From Granulicella sp. L60 (GTDB lineage Bacteria > Acidobacteriota > Terriglobia > Terriglobales > Acidobacteriaceae), in the NCBI RefSeq assembly GCF_009765825.1, contig NZ_LMUR01000018.1, positions 1,678,301-1,742,300 on the forward strand: a stretch of DNA of 64,000 nt, read 5' to 3'. Position numbers and translations under genes: made by a program. Positions 35,913 to 44,670 of this stretch are shown in pieces (the stretch's first letter is position 1; the number at the start of each line of letters is the position of its first letter). The notes beneath the pieces were generated by a model. It did no database searches and was not told where the DNA came from. It saw only the letters and a program-made list of their open reading frames with translations.

Positions 35913-38180
35913 TTATTTGGGCAGAGAGAAGACATAGTACCCTTGCACCTCCGGCTTGCCGGTGGGGTTCTTCGAGTCTGGTTTGTAGGACGGGTCGCTG
36001 TTTTGACGAGACCCGGCCTCGGTGCCAGCCAGGACGGTGCCTGGTCTGGCGCTGATGACGACATACTCGTTGCCGCCGGTCTCATAGACTGCGGGAATGC
36101 CTTCGGGGGCAGAGGGTAGCTCCTTTACCCAAAGTACCTTGCCGGTGTCCTTATCGTAGGCACGGAGTTTGGAGTCGGACTTTGTGCCTGCGAAGATGAG
36201 TCCTCCTCCTGTGACTGCGACGCCGCCTCGTGGCCAGTAGCTGCCGGTATCGGTGATTCCCTTTGCGGCTAATCTTGAAACTTCGCCCAGAGGAACCTGC
36301 CACTTAATCGTTCCGCTGTTGAGGTCATAGGCTGTGAGAGTTGACCAGGGACCTTTGATGGCGGGAAGTCCATCGGTGGAGTCCATGTAGCCGTAGCCGG
36401 TCCAGTATCGCGCAGGAGTTGCTTCGTCAGGGGTCGCTGGATCCGGTAGCGGCGGAGCTTTGAGATTGGCTGGGAGAGCAGGTGCGGCTTTGGCGCTGGA
36501 GGGATCTGCAAGGTAAGCGATGAGGGAGTCGATATCGCCGGAGCTCAGATCGGGAAAGGCAGGCATGGGGGGTAGTCCGTTGGTGATGACATTCGTTATT
36601 TGATCGGGGCCTATTTTTTTCACGACGCCGGTGAGGGCAGGTATTCCGGGCGGCTGGCCTTGTAGTTCAGACTGATGGCAGATCTGGCAGTTCTGTTTAT
36701 ATAGAGAGAGGCCCTGAGTGGCGGGTGAGCCGGAGACGCGCCGGGTGGGAGGCTTTGGCTCCAGCTTCAGCATGGATGGCGCGTTCTTTGCCTGCACATA
36801 AACGACTCCGGTGGTGGGGTCTGCGGCTTCTGCTCCCCAGTTGGCGCCTCCGCCGTTGCCGGGCATTTCAATGGTGTTGGTGAGGCCGGGTGGGGTATAT
36901 AAGCCTTCGTTGCGTGCATGCAAGACTTCGTTGCGTATCTTCTCTCGCTCGGCTGGGTCGGCGATGTAGGGGTCTATATCATCTGCGGTGAAGGTCTGTC
37001 GGGCGAAGGGTGGTGGGGCGGTTGGGAACGGTTGTGTGGGCCATGCCTGTTCGCCGGGAACGTCGGACTTGGGCACGGGACGCTCCACGATGGGCCACAG
37101 CGGTTTGCCGGTCACTCGATCAAATACATAGAGAAAGCCGTTTTTGTCGGCCTGAGCTATTACGTCTACCTTCTTGCCGTTGTGCGTGACGGTGAGAAGT
37201 TTTGGGGAGGGAGCGGGATCGTAGTCCCATAGATCGTGGTGGATGAGCTGGAAGTGCCATAGATATTTTCCGGTGCGGGCGTCGAGGGCGAGAAGGCAAT
37301 CGCCAAAGAGGTCGGCGCCGATGCGGTCTGCGCCGTAGAAGTCGTAGGTGGGAGCGCCGAGCGGGAAGTAGGCTATGCCGCGCTTCTCGTCTACCGTGAT
37401 CTCGCCCCAGGTATTGACTCCGCCAATTCGCTTCCAAGCATCTTTGGGCCAGGTATCGTATCCAAACTCGCCTGGGTGCGGGATGGTGTGAAATACCCAT
37501 GCCATCTTGCCGGTCTGTATATCGTATGCACGGACGTCACCGGGAGGCGATCCGTACTCCTCGCCTGGCGCGGAGCCGAGGATGAGCAGATTTTCAAATA
37601 CCTTGCCGGGAGTGCCTGATTGAATGTGGCGTACGGTTTGAGGATCACGTCCGAGACCGACGCGCAGATCGACGTCTCCGTGGTCGCCGAATGTATCGAT
37701 CGTCTTTCCGGTGGAGGCGTCGATTGCGTGCAGCTTGTCATTGGTTGAGAAGAGTAGCCTGCGATCTTTGCGATCTTTACTCTCCCAATAGTTAATTCCG
37801 CGACTGGTGATGGACCTTGCGTGGCCGGTGTCGTGAACCCAGATCTCCTGGCCGGTCGCTGCATTGAGGGCGACGATGTTGTTGCTCTTTCCAATGACGT
37901 ACATCACATTGTCGACGACGATCGGATTGGAGCCGAATAGGAGGCCGTTGTCTCCTGCTGGATAGAACCATGCCTGTTGCAACTGACTTACATTCGACTT
38001 ATCGATCTGTTTGAGGGAAGAGTATTGGGATGAATCGGGACCACCTTCGAAGTCGTTCCATGTGGTGTAGGGCTTTGATGAAGGATGTTGAGGTGAACTA
38101 AAGCTTGTAAGCGCAAGCGTTGTGGCGCCAGCACCGATGACCAGAGATCTTGCTGCTCGCCCCAACGATGTATGCCTCAA
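35913..38180 (-). CDS. PQQ-dependent dehydrogenase with cytochrome c domain
   Basis: A 755-residue quinoprotein of the glucose/sorbose-alcohol dehydrogenase type. Propeller blades such as NIVALNAATGQEIWVHDTG, GKMAWVFHTIPHPGEFGYDTWP, LLALDARTGKYLWHFQLIHHDLWDYDPAPSPKL and LRAYDKDTGKVLWVKELPS surround an inserted cytochrome c segment with heme motif CQICH (about 497-501) and axial-Met candidates (LPPMPAF). It should oxidise a sugar or alcohol in the periplasm and pass electrons to the respiratory chain. No ATG fits. TTG at 38180 has AGAGGT upstream and opens a signal peptide (SLVIGAGATTLALTSFSS); the frame is open to 38231. It lies downstream of the TonB receptor gene. Confidence 0.85.
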   Translation of the reverse strand: MRHTSLGRAARSLVIGAGATTLALTSFSSPQHPSSKPYTTWNDFEGGPDSSQYSSLKQIDKSNVSQLQQAWFYPAGDNGLLFGSNPIVVDNVMYVIGKSNNIVALNAATGQEIWVHDTGHARSITSRGINYWESKDRKDRRLLFSTNDKLHAIDASTGKTIDTFGDHGDVDLRVGLGRDPQTVRHIQSGTPGKVFENLLILGSAPGEEYGSPPGDVRAYDIQTGKMAWVFHTIPHPGEFGYDTWPKDAWKRIGGVNTWGEITVDEKRGIAYFPLGAPTYDFYGADRIGADLFGDCLLALDARTGKYLWHFQLIHHDLWDYDPAPSPKLLTVTHNGKKVDVIAQADKNGFLYVFDRVTGKPLWPIVERPVPKSDVPGEQAWPTQPFPTAPPPFARQTFTADDIDPYIADPAEREKIRNEVLHARNEGLYTPPGLTNTIEMPGNGGGANWGAEAADPTTGVVYVQAKNAPSMLKLEPKPPTRRVSGSPATQGLSLYKQNCQICHQSELQGQPPGIPALTGVVKKIGPDQITNVITNGLPPMPAFPDLSSGDIDSLIAYLADPSSAKAAPALPANLKAPPLPDPATPDEATPARYWTGYGYMDSTDGLPAIKGPWSTLTAYDLNSGTIKWQVPLGEVSRLAAKGITDTGSYWPRGGVAVTGGGLIFAGTKSDSKLRAYDKDTGKVLWVKELPSAPEGIPAVYETGGNEYVVISARPGTVLAGTEAGSRQNSDPSYKPDSKNPTGKPEVQGYYVFSLPK

Positions 38181-38267
38181 TTTATCTGACCTCTCGTAAA
38201 AGTAATTTTCATGGCTAGTGGCTACGTTCAAGCTTTACGCTGTCCGCGGCTTGTTGTGTATCTGCAG

Positions 38268-38312
38268 TTCATCCCGCGGTACGTATCGGGGAGATACGTA
38301 CCGCGGGATGAA
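38268..38312. other. Perfect 20-bp-arm hairpin between receptor and dehydrogenase genes
   Basis: The arms at 38268-38287 and 38293-38312 are exact complements over 20 bp, with GGGGA as loop. The core is CCCGCGGTACGTATC. It lies in the 150-bp space between the receptor stop (38383) and the dehydrogenase start. In the direction of transcription no T-tract follows, so it is more likely an mRNA processing or stabilising element, or an operator, than a simple terminator. Confidence 0.75.
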
Positions 38313-38382
38313 GTAGTTGTTGCGTTGATCACTATCCATCTGCTGCACTTATTTATAGAAGCGTTATGGAATTTGCATCAAG

Positions 38383-41300
38383 TTAGAAAGTAACCCGCGC
38401 GTGCATTTGAATCTGACGCGGATCAAAGGTATTTACCGGTAGCGTGCCATAGGTGCTGCTTGTGCCCAGTCCTGGGTTGAGGCCCTGAGCAGTGTTATTT
38501 ACGAGATTGGGGCTACCCAAATCTCCGGCGTAGGCACCGTTGAACTCGGCATGGTTGAGGAGATTAGAGGCCTCTCCTGCGATCTCGAGTTTGAATCGTT
38601 CGGTGAGTGGGAAGGTTCTGCGAAGACTGAAGTCGATGTTGAAGCGACCCGGTCCACGAAGATCTCCATCGGTCTGTGCAGCATTTCCGCTCCAGAATTG
38701 ATCAGGAACGATGCTTCCGTTTGGAGTCTGTACGGTTTGACTGCTGAAGGCGCAGGAGTTGTATTTCAGCAGTTGGTATGCGCCAGGTGTGACGGTCTTT
38801 CCGCAGGGAAGTGTGACTGTCGTGGCTCCGTTGTATCTATGCTGGAGGTTTGAAGGCACTTCCAACGGCACACCCGGAACCCGATTGACGCGGGCGTTGA
38901 GTGCTCCGTTGTTTTCCATGCTGATCACGAATGGAAATCCACTTTGAAGAGAGACAACCGAGCCGATTGCCCAATCACCGAGGATGGTTCGTGCGAACCC
39001 GTTGCTGAGAGCGTACTGGCCCCCTTTGCCGAATGGAGATTTGTACACAACCGTCCCTACGAATCTGTGCGGGATATCTGCCAGACCATAGTTTCGGTTG
39101 AGCCGATTGTTGACCAGGTCCGGAGTGCCGGTTGTTCCACCAGCGTTTACACCCTGGCCATCTTCGATGCCGGTCGTGGTGAAGTCAAGTTCCTTGCTCC
39201 AGGTGTAGTTGGCTTCGAGATGAAGCCCGGAAGAGAAGCCGTGGGCTATGCGCATCTGCATTGAGTTGTAACTGGCAAAGCCCGTGGATCCATTCAAACC
39301 GCCGCCAAAGATAAGTGGATACTTTAGCTGCGGAATGTATTGCTGGATGGTGCTGCCGGCCAGATCTCCTTGAAATGGAGTAAGTGGTCCAGTTGCCGGT
39401 TGATAGGGATTCGAGACCAAAATATTGGCTGGATTGGTCGTTCCGTTGCTGGCGATGTACTGACCTCTCCAAGTGGAGAGCGTGCTTGAAGGAAGTGTCT
39501 GCAGGCCTTCGAAGGGAAGATTGCGGGTTGTCAGGTTATTGGAGAAAGAGCCGCTCCAGCCGAGGGAGAACAGCCACTGAGCCTTCGCTCCAAAGGTCTG
39601 CTCCATGAAGACGTTGCCCTGTTTGGCCACCTGATTTTTTAGGTGACGATCGAAGAATGCTGCACCCGATCCGTAGATCTGCGGGGCGGAGGGGTTCGAG
39701 CCGACTGCAGGAACCAAAGGCGCCGGGTCCGTGAACTGCGTGGTAGGGATGCCGTCGGGATTGGTGCCGTAGGGCAGGGCCAGATTTCCTGCGGCGAAGG
39801 GTGCTTCGCCGTAGTCATTTGGGCTAGAGAAGTAGCCGGTGTTGCTGGGCAGATAGGTGATACCAAAGCCGCCGCGGAAGACGAGGCCCGGGACGACCTG
39901 CCAGGCTACGCCGACGCGTGGTTGGAAGTCGTGATACTCGGTATCCCAAAGATTGCGGCTATATCCATTTGTGCCTGGGAAGTCGATTGCGCCAAGCGTT
40001 CCAAAGGCGTTCTGCTTGGTGAAGTCGTAGCCGGACATGCGGTTGTAACGCTCCGTAGGTCCTGGCTGCACGTCCCAGCGAAGTCCGAGATTGATCGTTA
40101 CGCCTGGCTTCACCTTCCAATCATTCTGCGAATAGAGGCCGAAATATTTCGCTGCATACGCAGGTTTTAGATTGGCGCCTGGACGAACGAACCAGACTCC
40201 TTCTCCCACCAGCATCGTTGCGCCGCCGACTCCACTCTGGTTTGGCGACGTGTTGTTGGGTGCCGATGCTCCCGATGCGGTGAGGTATTCGAAGGTATAG
40301 TTGCCGCCAGGATCGCCGGCACAGCAACCTCCGATATTTGCCGATGCCTCTTCGAAGTCGGTGTAGTTCGCGAGGATGACCCGATACTCCGATCCGGCTT
40401 TGTAAGTCCAGTTGCCGTGTACTTTTGTGACGCTGCCGTTTACCGCATGGCTGATCTGATGCTCCTGCTTGTTCGTGAACTGTCCCTGGGAGAGAGCAGT
40501 CCAGTTGCTGCCTCCTCCACTACCTCCGAAGCCGCCTGGGTTGACGACCGGCGCGGAGCCAGGAACAGCGAAGAGTGCTTGTGTGGCGGGAGCGATTCCG
40601 AATGCATCGTACTGCGTGAATCCAGAGTGATTGCCAGCGAAGTTGATGGTGTTGATGCGCGTCGCGCCATAGCGAACGTCGACGAAGAGCGTGGGGTTGA
40701 TGACGATGGTATCGCCAACCTGAGCGTAGGGATTTGTGTCCTTGGTGGTCGTCGGATCATTGTTGAACCCAGCGGTGCCAAAAGAGTTGGGCTGAAGAAC
40801 GGTGCCAAAGTCAAAGCCACCGCTACCGTAGATGGAGTGCCTTCCACGTCTGTAGTCAATTCGGTTATTTGACGTCTGTCTGCGCACTGTATTTTCAACG
40901 GTTGAGGTGAAGTTATTCGTGTTGTAGACATCATCGGGAGTACGGTTCGGAAGCGGATAGTAGCTGTACATCAAGAGGGCAGCAGGATTGGGGTTCGGGA
41001 TAATTGCATTGTTGAATGCAGCGCGCTGATAGAGGTTGTTCCCTATCTGGGTTACCTGGAACGGGTTGAACACCTGAGCAGGAACCGGCAGACCGTTCGC
41101 GTCCTGCTGGAATGTTTTACTGAAGTCTCCAATGCGCTCCAACGCAGTAGGCACTGTCTGCAGGTACGTCTGTCCCTGATTGAAGATGAGGTAGTGATAA
41201 CTGGCGAAGAAGAACAGCTTGTCCTTAATGATGTGGCCGGAGATTGCGCCGCCGAAGTCGTCGTCTTTGAATGCGGGACGACGAATGCCCTGCGCCTTGT

Positions 41301-42156
41301 TGCCCCAGGTATTGGCGTTCAACGCTTCGTTGCGGATCATGTAGGAAGCTTGTCCGTGATAGTCGTTCGTACCTGACTTCGTGCTGATCGCCATGACAGA
41401 CTGGCCATGACCATAGTCGGCAGTGAAGTTGTTGCTGATGACGCGGACTTCCTGAATGCCTTCTTCGTTGGGAATAATGGCGGCTTCATTGAATCCATCT
41501 CCAGTGATAGGGAGGCCGTCCAACTGAATGTCATTTTCGAAGGCACGACCGCCGTTGACGCCAATGGCAGAGAACTCAGCCCGGCCTGCTACGCCAATTC
41601 CAAATGAATTGAGGGTCTGGCTATCCGAGGTTTCGTTGCGGGGTGCGACTCCGTTCTGAAGTGTTGCGTAATAAAGAGGGTTCTCGGTGATGTTGGGAAT
41701 TGTGTCGATCACCAGAGCACTCACACCTCCAGAGACAGTACTGGTGTCAGTCTGAAGCTGCGTGGCTGAGGCCTGGACGTCGATCTTGGTCGCGGTCGTA
41801 CCAATTTGCAGCGCTGCATCCACTCGAACGGTCTCCGATGATTCGAGGTGAACACCATTCTCAATGTAGGTGTCAAAGCCGGGTTTCACGATCGAGACGG
41901 AGTAGCTACCGGCTTCGAGATAAGGGATGGTGAAAGCCCCGGACTGAGAGGTGGTGGCGGTATATCCGGCGTTGGTTCCGGTATTTGTGACCACGACCTT
42001 GGCGTCGGGCACAAGGGCTCCGGTCGAGTCTTTTACTGTACCTGTGATCGTTGCAGATCGAATCTGAGCATGCAGTCCACTCGCAACCAACAACGAACAT
42101 AGGAGTGTGCACGCCAGGAATACTTGATGCTTTACGGTAGAACGTACGTTGAACAT
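38383..42156 (-). CDS. Oar-like TonB-dependent receptor with N-terminal carboxypeptidase-like domain
   Basis: A 1257-residue outer-membrane protein of the large acidobacterial type. A signal peptide (VFLACTLLCSLLVASGLHAQ) is followed by a carboxypeptidase regulatory-like Ig domain (ATITGTVKDSTGALVPDAKVVVTNTGTNAGYTATTSQSGAFTIPYLEAGSYSVSIVKPGF). Then come a plug domain (GRAEFSAIGVNGGRAFENDIQLDGLPITGDGFNEAAIIPNEEGIQEVRVISNNFTADYGHG) and a long barrel ending in an aromatic C-terminus (MHARVTF). It probably imports an oligosaccharide or other large substrate. The ATG at 42156 has GGAG 8 bases upstream; the longer frame begins with TTG. A candidate IclR site and a TTGACA -35 box lie upstream. Confidence 0.92.
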   Translation of the reverse strand: MFNVRSTVKHQVFLACTLLCSLLVASGLHAQIRSATITGTVKDSTGALVPDAKVVVTNTGTNAGYTATTSQSGAFTIPYLEAGSYSVSIVKPGFDTYIENGVHLESSETVRVDAALQIGTTATKIDVQASATQLQTDTSTVSGGVSALVIDTIPNITENPLYYATLQNGVAPRNETSDSQTLNSFGIGVAGRAEFSAIGVNGGRAFENDIQLDGLPITGDGFNEAAIIPNEEGIQEVRVISNNFTADYGHGQSVMAISTKSGTNDYHGQASYMIRNEALNANTWGNKAQGIRRPAFKDDDFGGAISGHIIKDKLFFFASYHYLIFNQGQTYLQTVPTALERIGDFSKTFQQDANGLPVPAQVFNPFQVTQIGNNLYQRAAFNNAIIPNPNPAALLMYSYYPLPNRTPDDVYNTNNFTSTVENTVRRQTSNNRIDYRRGRHSIYGSGGFDFGTVLQPNSFGTAGFNNDPTTTKDTNPYAQVGDTIVINPTLFVDVRYGATRINTINFAGNHSGFTQYDAFGIAPATQALFAVPGSAPVVNPGGFGGSGGGSNWTALSQGQFTNKQEHQISHAVNGSVTKVHGNWTYKAGSEYRVILANYTDFEEASANIGGCCAGDPGGNYTFEYLTASGASAPNNTSPNQSGVGGATMLVGEGVWFVRPGANLKPAYAAKYFGLYSQNDWKVKPGVTINLGLRWDVQPGPTERYNRMSGYDFTKQNAFGTLGAIDFPGTNGYSRNLWDTEYHDFQPRVGVAWQVVPGLVFRGGFGITYLPSNTGYFSSPNDYGEAPFAAGNLALPYGTNPDGIPTTQFTDPAPLVPAVGSNPSAPQIYGSGAAFFDRHLKNQVAKQGNVFMEQTFGAKAQWLFSLGWSGSFSNNLTTRNLPFEGLQTLPSSTLSTWRGQYIASNGTTNPANILVSNPYQPATGPLTPFQGDLAGSTIQQYIPQLKYPLIFGGGLNGSTGFASYNSMQMRIAHGFSSGLHLEANYTWSKELDFTTTGIEDGQGVNAGGTTGTPDLVNNRLNRNYGLADIPHRFVGTVVYKSPFGKGGQYALSNGFARTILGDWAIGSVVSLQSGFPFVISMENNGALNARVNRVPGVPLEVPSNLQHRYNGATTVTLPCGKTVTPGAYQLLKYNSCAFSSQTVQTPNGSIVPDQFWSGNAAQTDGDLRGPGRFNIDFSLRRTFPLTERFKLEIAGEASNLLNHAEFNGAYAGDLGSPNLVNNTAQGLNPGLGTSSTYGTLPVNTFDPRQIQMHARVTF

Positions 42157-42213
42157 GTCGAGATCTCCTGGCCAAATTGGCAAACGTCATCTGCCTTGAA
42201 GGGGGTAAATATC

Positions 42214-42230
42214 ATTGCGCATTATGCACT
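42214..42230. promoter_or_regulatory. Candidate IclR operator, receptor promoter
   Basis: ATTGCGC-ATT-ATGCACT has the 7-3-7 layout of the palindrome at 44287. A second TTGCGCATT half-like site follows at 42237. On the minus strand a TTGACA -35 box (42281-42286) with a 17-bp spacer to a poor -10 (42258-42263) would put the site just after the transcription start. Confidence 0.5.
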
Positions 42231-42373
42231 GTGAATTGCGCATTCAAAGACGAGGAAGCGTAACAGTCGAACTTCTGGAATGTCAACTTGAAATTTACGG
42301 AATATTTGGCAGAGATCCTGGGTTCGGTTTGTGCACGAGCCAGGAGGAATTAACAGGTACAAAGAGTCGATAA

Positions 42374-42390
42374 AGCGCTTAGAAAGCGCT
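42374..42390. promoter_or_regulatory. 17-bp palindrome downstream of the SDR gene pair
   Basis: AGCGCTT-AGA-AAGCGCT is a perfect inverted repeat, 35 bp past the SDR stop and 218 bp before the receptor start. It could be the SDR terminator hairpin (followed on the minus strand by TTATCGACTCTTTG) or an operator different in sequence from the TTGCG sites. Confidence 0.4.
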
Positions 42391-42424
42391 ATTGTGCTTT
42401 CCGCTTCCTCTTAGCTACGGCCAG

Positions 42425-43180
42425 CTATTTCCCGACCCAGCCGCCATCTGCGAAGAGAGACTGGCCAGTAACGTATGCAGCTTCCTCGGAGGCGAGGAAA
42501 GCGACGACGCTGCCGATCTCTCGCGGCAGGCCGGGTCTACCCAGCGAGATCTGGCCCACAACCTGTGAACGCAGATTAGGACTCTCCAGAACCCAGCTAA
42601 TCATCGGCGTATCAATGAGTCCAGGATGAACGCAGTTGACTCGAATTCCGTGTGATCCCATCTCCGCAGAGATGTTGCGGGTCAGAGCTTCCACCGCGAG
42701 CTTGCTTGGGGCGTAATGTGTTCTTCCGGGAAGAACGCGCGCCGCTTGAATGGAGCCGATGTTGACAATCGAAGCTTTGCGGCTGTCTGCGATGACTCTC
42801 TTGCAGAAGCTCTGACAACTCATCCACTGGCTCTTAAGATTTGTGTCCATTACTTTTTGCCACTGTTCGTCGGTGAGATCGAGGAATGGGATGATTGTTT
42901 CGATGCCTGCATTGTTGACCAAGATATCGACTGGGCCGAGGTCGGCCCAGCCGCGGTCGAAGATCTGCTCGACATCGGAGCGGAGAGAGACATCTCCCAA
43001 TACGGTGACGGCGCGGCGTCCTTTCCCGCGAATCCAATCGCCGAGTTCTTCGAGCCCTTTCGACGGGACCACGTCATTGAGGATGAGGTCAGCGCCCTGT
43101 TCTGCAAAGATTTCAGCGATACCTCTTCCGATTCCCTGGCCAGCGCCCGTCACCACGGCAATTTTTCCCTGCAACTTCAT
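42425..43180 (-). CDS. Short-chain dehydrogenase/reductase (FabG-like) 1
   Basis: A 251-residue classical SDR: NAD(P) motif TGAGQGIGRG (residues 11-20), NNAG, catalytic tyrosine/lysine in THYAPSKLAVEALTRNIS, and a C-terminal GQSLFADGGWVGK. The acidic residue after strand 2 (LILNDVV) suggests NAD preference. In this cluster it probably oxidises or reduces a sugar or sugar-acid intermediate. AGAGGAAC precedes the ATG. It lies 66 bp after SDR 2 in the same operon. Confidence 0.9.
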   Translation of the reverse strand: MKLQGKIAVVTGAGQGIGRGIAEIFAEQGADLILNDVVPSKGLEELGDWIRGKGRRAVTVLGDVSLRSDVEQIFDRGWADLGPVDILVNNAGIETIIPFLDLTDEQWQKVMDTNLKSQWMSCQSFCKRVIADSRKASIVNIGSIQAARVLPGRTHYAPSKLAVEALTRNISAEMGSHGIRVNCVHPGLIDTPMISWVLESPNLRSQVVGQISLGRPGLPREIGSVVAFLASEEAAYVTGQSLFADGGWVGK

Positions 43181-43246
43181 ATCTGTTCCTCTTAATCCTC
43201 AGCGTGATTGTCTTCGTCCCATTGCGGCGATATGCGCGCATGAGAT

Positions 43247-44023
43247 CTAGTGAAGCGTCCAGCCACCGTCGACCATGAGCGTATGTCCTACCACCATGTC
43301 GGACAGGTTACTTGCAAGGAATAGCACTGGGCCGACGAGGTCTTCCGGCTGGTTCCATCGACCACGCGGAATCATCTCTTGTGTCGCCCACTCCTTGTAT
43401 CCGGGCTTTTCAAGAATATTTTTTCGTGAGGCTGTCTCCGTAATACAAGGCGCGACGACGTTGACGACAACTCCAGCATGGGCCCACTCAAGCGATAGAG
43501 CTCGCGATAGATGATGCACGCCGGCCTTTGCGGCAGCGTATACAGAGCGTTTTTTGAACGCAACCACACCGAAGTTCGAGCCTATGTTGATGATTCGGCC
43601 ACCACCCTGCGGGATCATAATTTTGGCGGCTGCCTGGCAGCTGAAGAAGACGCTCTTCAGAGACGCGTCCATGGTCTTGTCATACTCTTCTTCGGTGACA
43701 TCCAAAGCATCGGTTGTGCCTGTCCAACCGGCGTTGTTGACGAGAATATCGATGCGGCCATACTCTGCTTTCGCTTTGTCCATGAGTGCCTGGAGTTGTT
43801 TGACTTCCGAGACATCGGTCATCACGATGATGGCCCTGCGGCCGATGGATTGGATCTCGGCCTCGAGCTGCTGGATCTCAGCCATGGGAGAACCTGGGTG
43901 CTTGGCTAAAACCAAGTGCGCTCCAGCCTGAGCCAAGCCAAGAGCAATTGCCTTTCCTATACCCTGTGACGCTCCCGTTACGACCGCGATTTTGTCTTTG
44001 AGTCCAAAAGCTGAGTAATCCAT
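43247..44023 (-). CDS. Short-chain dehydrogenase/reductase 2
   Basis: A 258-residue classical SDR: TGASQGIGKA near the N-terminus, VNNAGWTGTTDALDVTEEEYDKT, IINIGSNFGVVAFKKRSVYAAAKAGVHHLSRALSLEW with catalytic Tyr/Lys, and a C-terminal GHTLMVDGGWTLH. It resembles gluconate 5-dehydrogenase/2-keto-3-deoxygluconate-type enzymes. AGAGG stands 5 bases before the ATG. First gene of the SDR operon, divergent from iclR across 647 bp. Confidence 0.9.
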   Translation of the reverse strand: MDYSAFGLKDKIAVVTGASQGIGKAIALGLAQAGAHLVLAKHPGSPMAEIQQLEAEIQSIGRRAIIVMTDVSEVKQLQALMDKAKAEYGRIDILVNNAGWTGTTDALDVTEEEYDKTMDASLKSVFFSCQAAAKIMIPQGGGRIINIGSNFGVVAFKKRSVYAAAKAGVHHLSRALSLEWAHAGVVVNVVAPCITETASRKNILEKPGYKEWATQEMIPRGRWNQPEDLVGPVLFLASNLSDMVVGHTLMVDGGWTLH

Positions 44024-44254
44024 CGTCCTCTATCTCCTGCGATGCGCTAATTCCTGCCCCACTGTAATCTGTTTATTGCGTGTGCCGGGCTCTAAATTTA
44101 CGAATCAGTATTGCATAAAAAGACATGATAGTTGCGTATAGAGAAATATTTTTCTAACGTTACCTCTTCTAAATCAAATGCTGCGAAGGCAAATTCGAGT
44201 TTTCTTGCAGATATACTCTGCATTTAGCCTATCGACCTGCGCATCGGGATGTAC

Positions 44255-44282
44255 TTGACAAGTCCGTATTGCACTCTACAGT
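44255..44282 (+). promoter_or_regulatory. Sigma-70-type promoter directed toward iclR
   Basis: TTGACA (44255-44260), a 16-bp spacer, then TACAGT (44277-44282). The predicted start, near 44289, falls in the palindrome 44287-44303, an arrangement fitting repression by the IclR protein. Confidence 0.55.
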
Positions 44283-44286
44283 ATGG

Positions 44287-44303
44287 ATTGCGTTATACGC
44301 AAT
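44287..44303. promoter_or_regulatory. Candidate IclR operator, perfect 17-bp palindrome
   Basis: ATTGCGT-TAT-ACGCAAT has perfect 7-bp arms and a 3-bp centre. It is the best of four related sites (42214, 44287, 45589, 47910), all in intergenic DNA of the catabolic cluster. Confidence 0.65.
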
Positions 44304-44670
44304 TAATTATGCGATGAATGCAATCGATTGGTGTTGATATAAGTATCTGCCTGAGATAAAGATCGCGAAATAAGGAGTAAATCAGAGGACAGATTATTGG
44401 ATTATCTTTTGAAGATGACGCTCTGTTAGAAGATTCTATGATGATGGCCGGACACGCCTGGACTACATCAACATGCAATATTCCGATCGAAGGAAAGGTC
44501 GACATTCCGGCGATTCTGGTTCTAATGACCAGTAGAAAGATCGTGGTATGGTTATGGTAGAACTAGACACAGACGAGAAGGACCAACCATCTACTCCATT
44601 CTGAGGAACTCGCTGGAAAGAGTAATCGTACCTAGAGGCGATGGGTTGAAGTTCCGACCGTAAGAGGTAT

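Larger units (their letters stand above)
44024..44670. other. A/T-richer divergent regulatory region between the SDR operon and iclR
   Basis: No protein gene is supported here. It carries the perfect 17-bp palindrome at 44287, a degenerate second copy at 44308-44324, and TTGC half-sites at about 44074, 44110 and 44132 near the SDR promoter. The remaining stretch 44330-44660 would be a long iclR leader if the promoter at 44255 is real. Confidence 0.6.
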
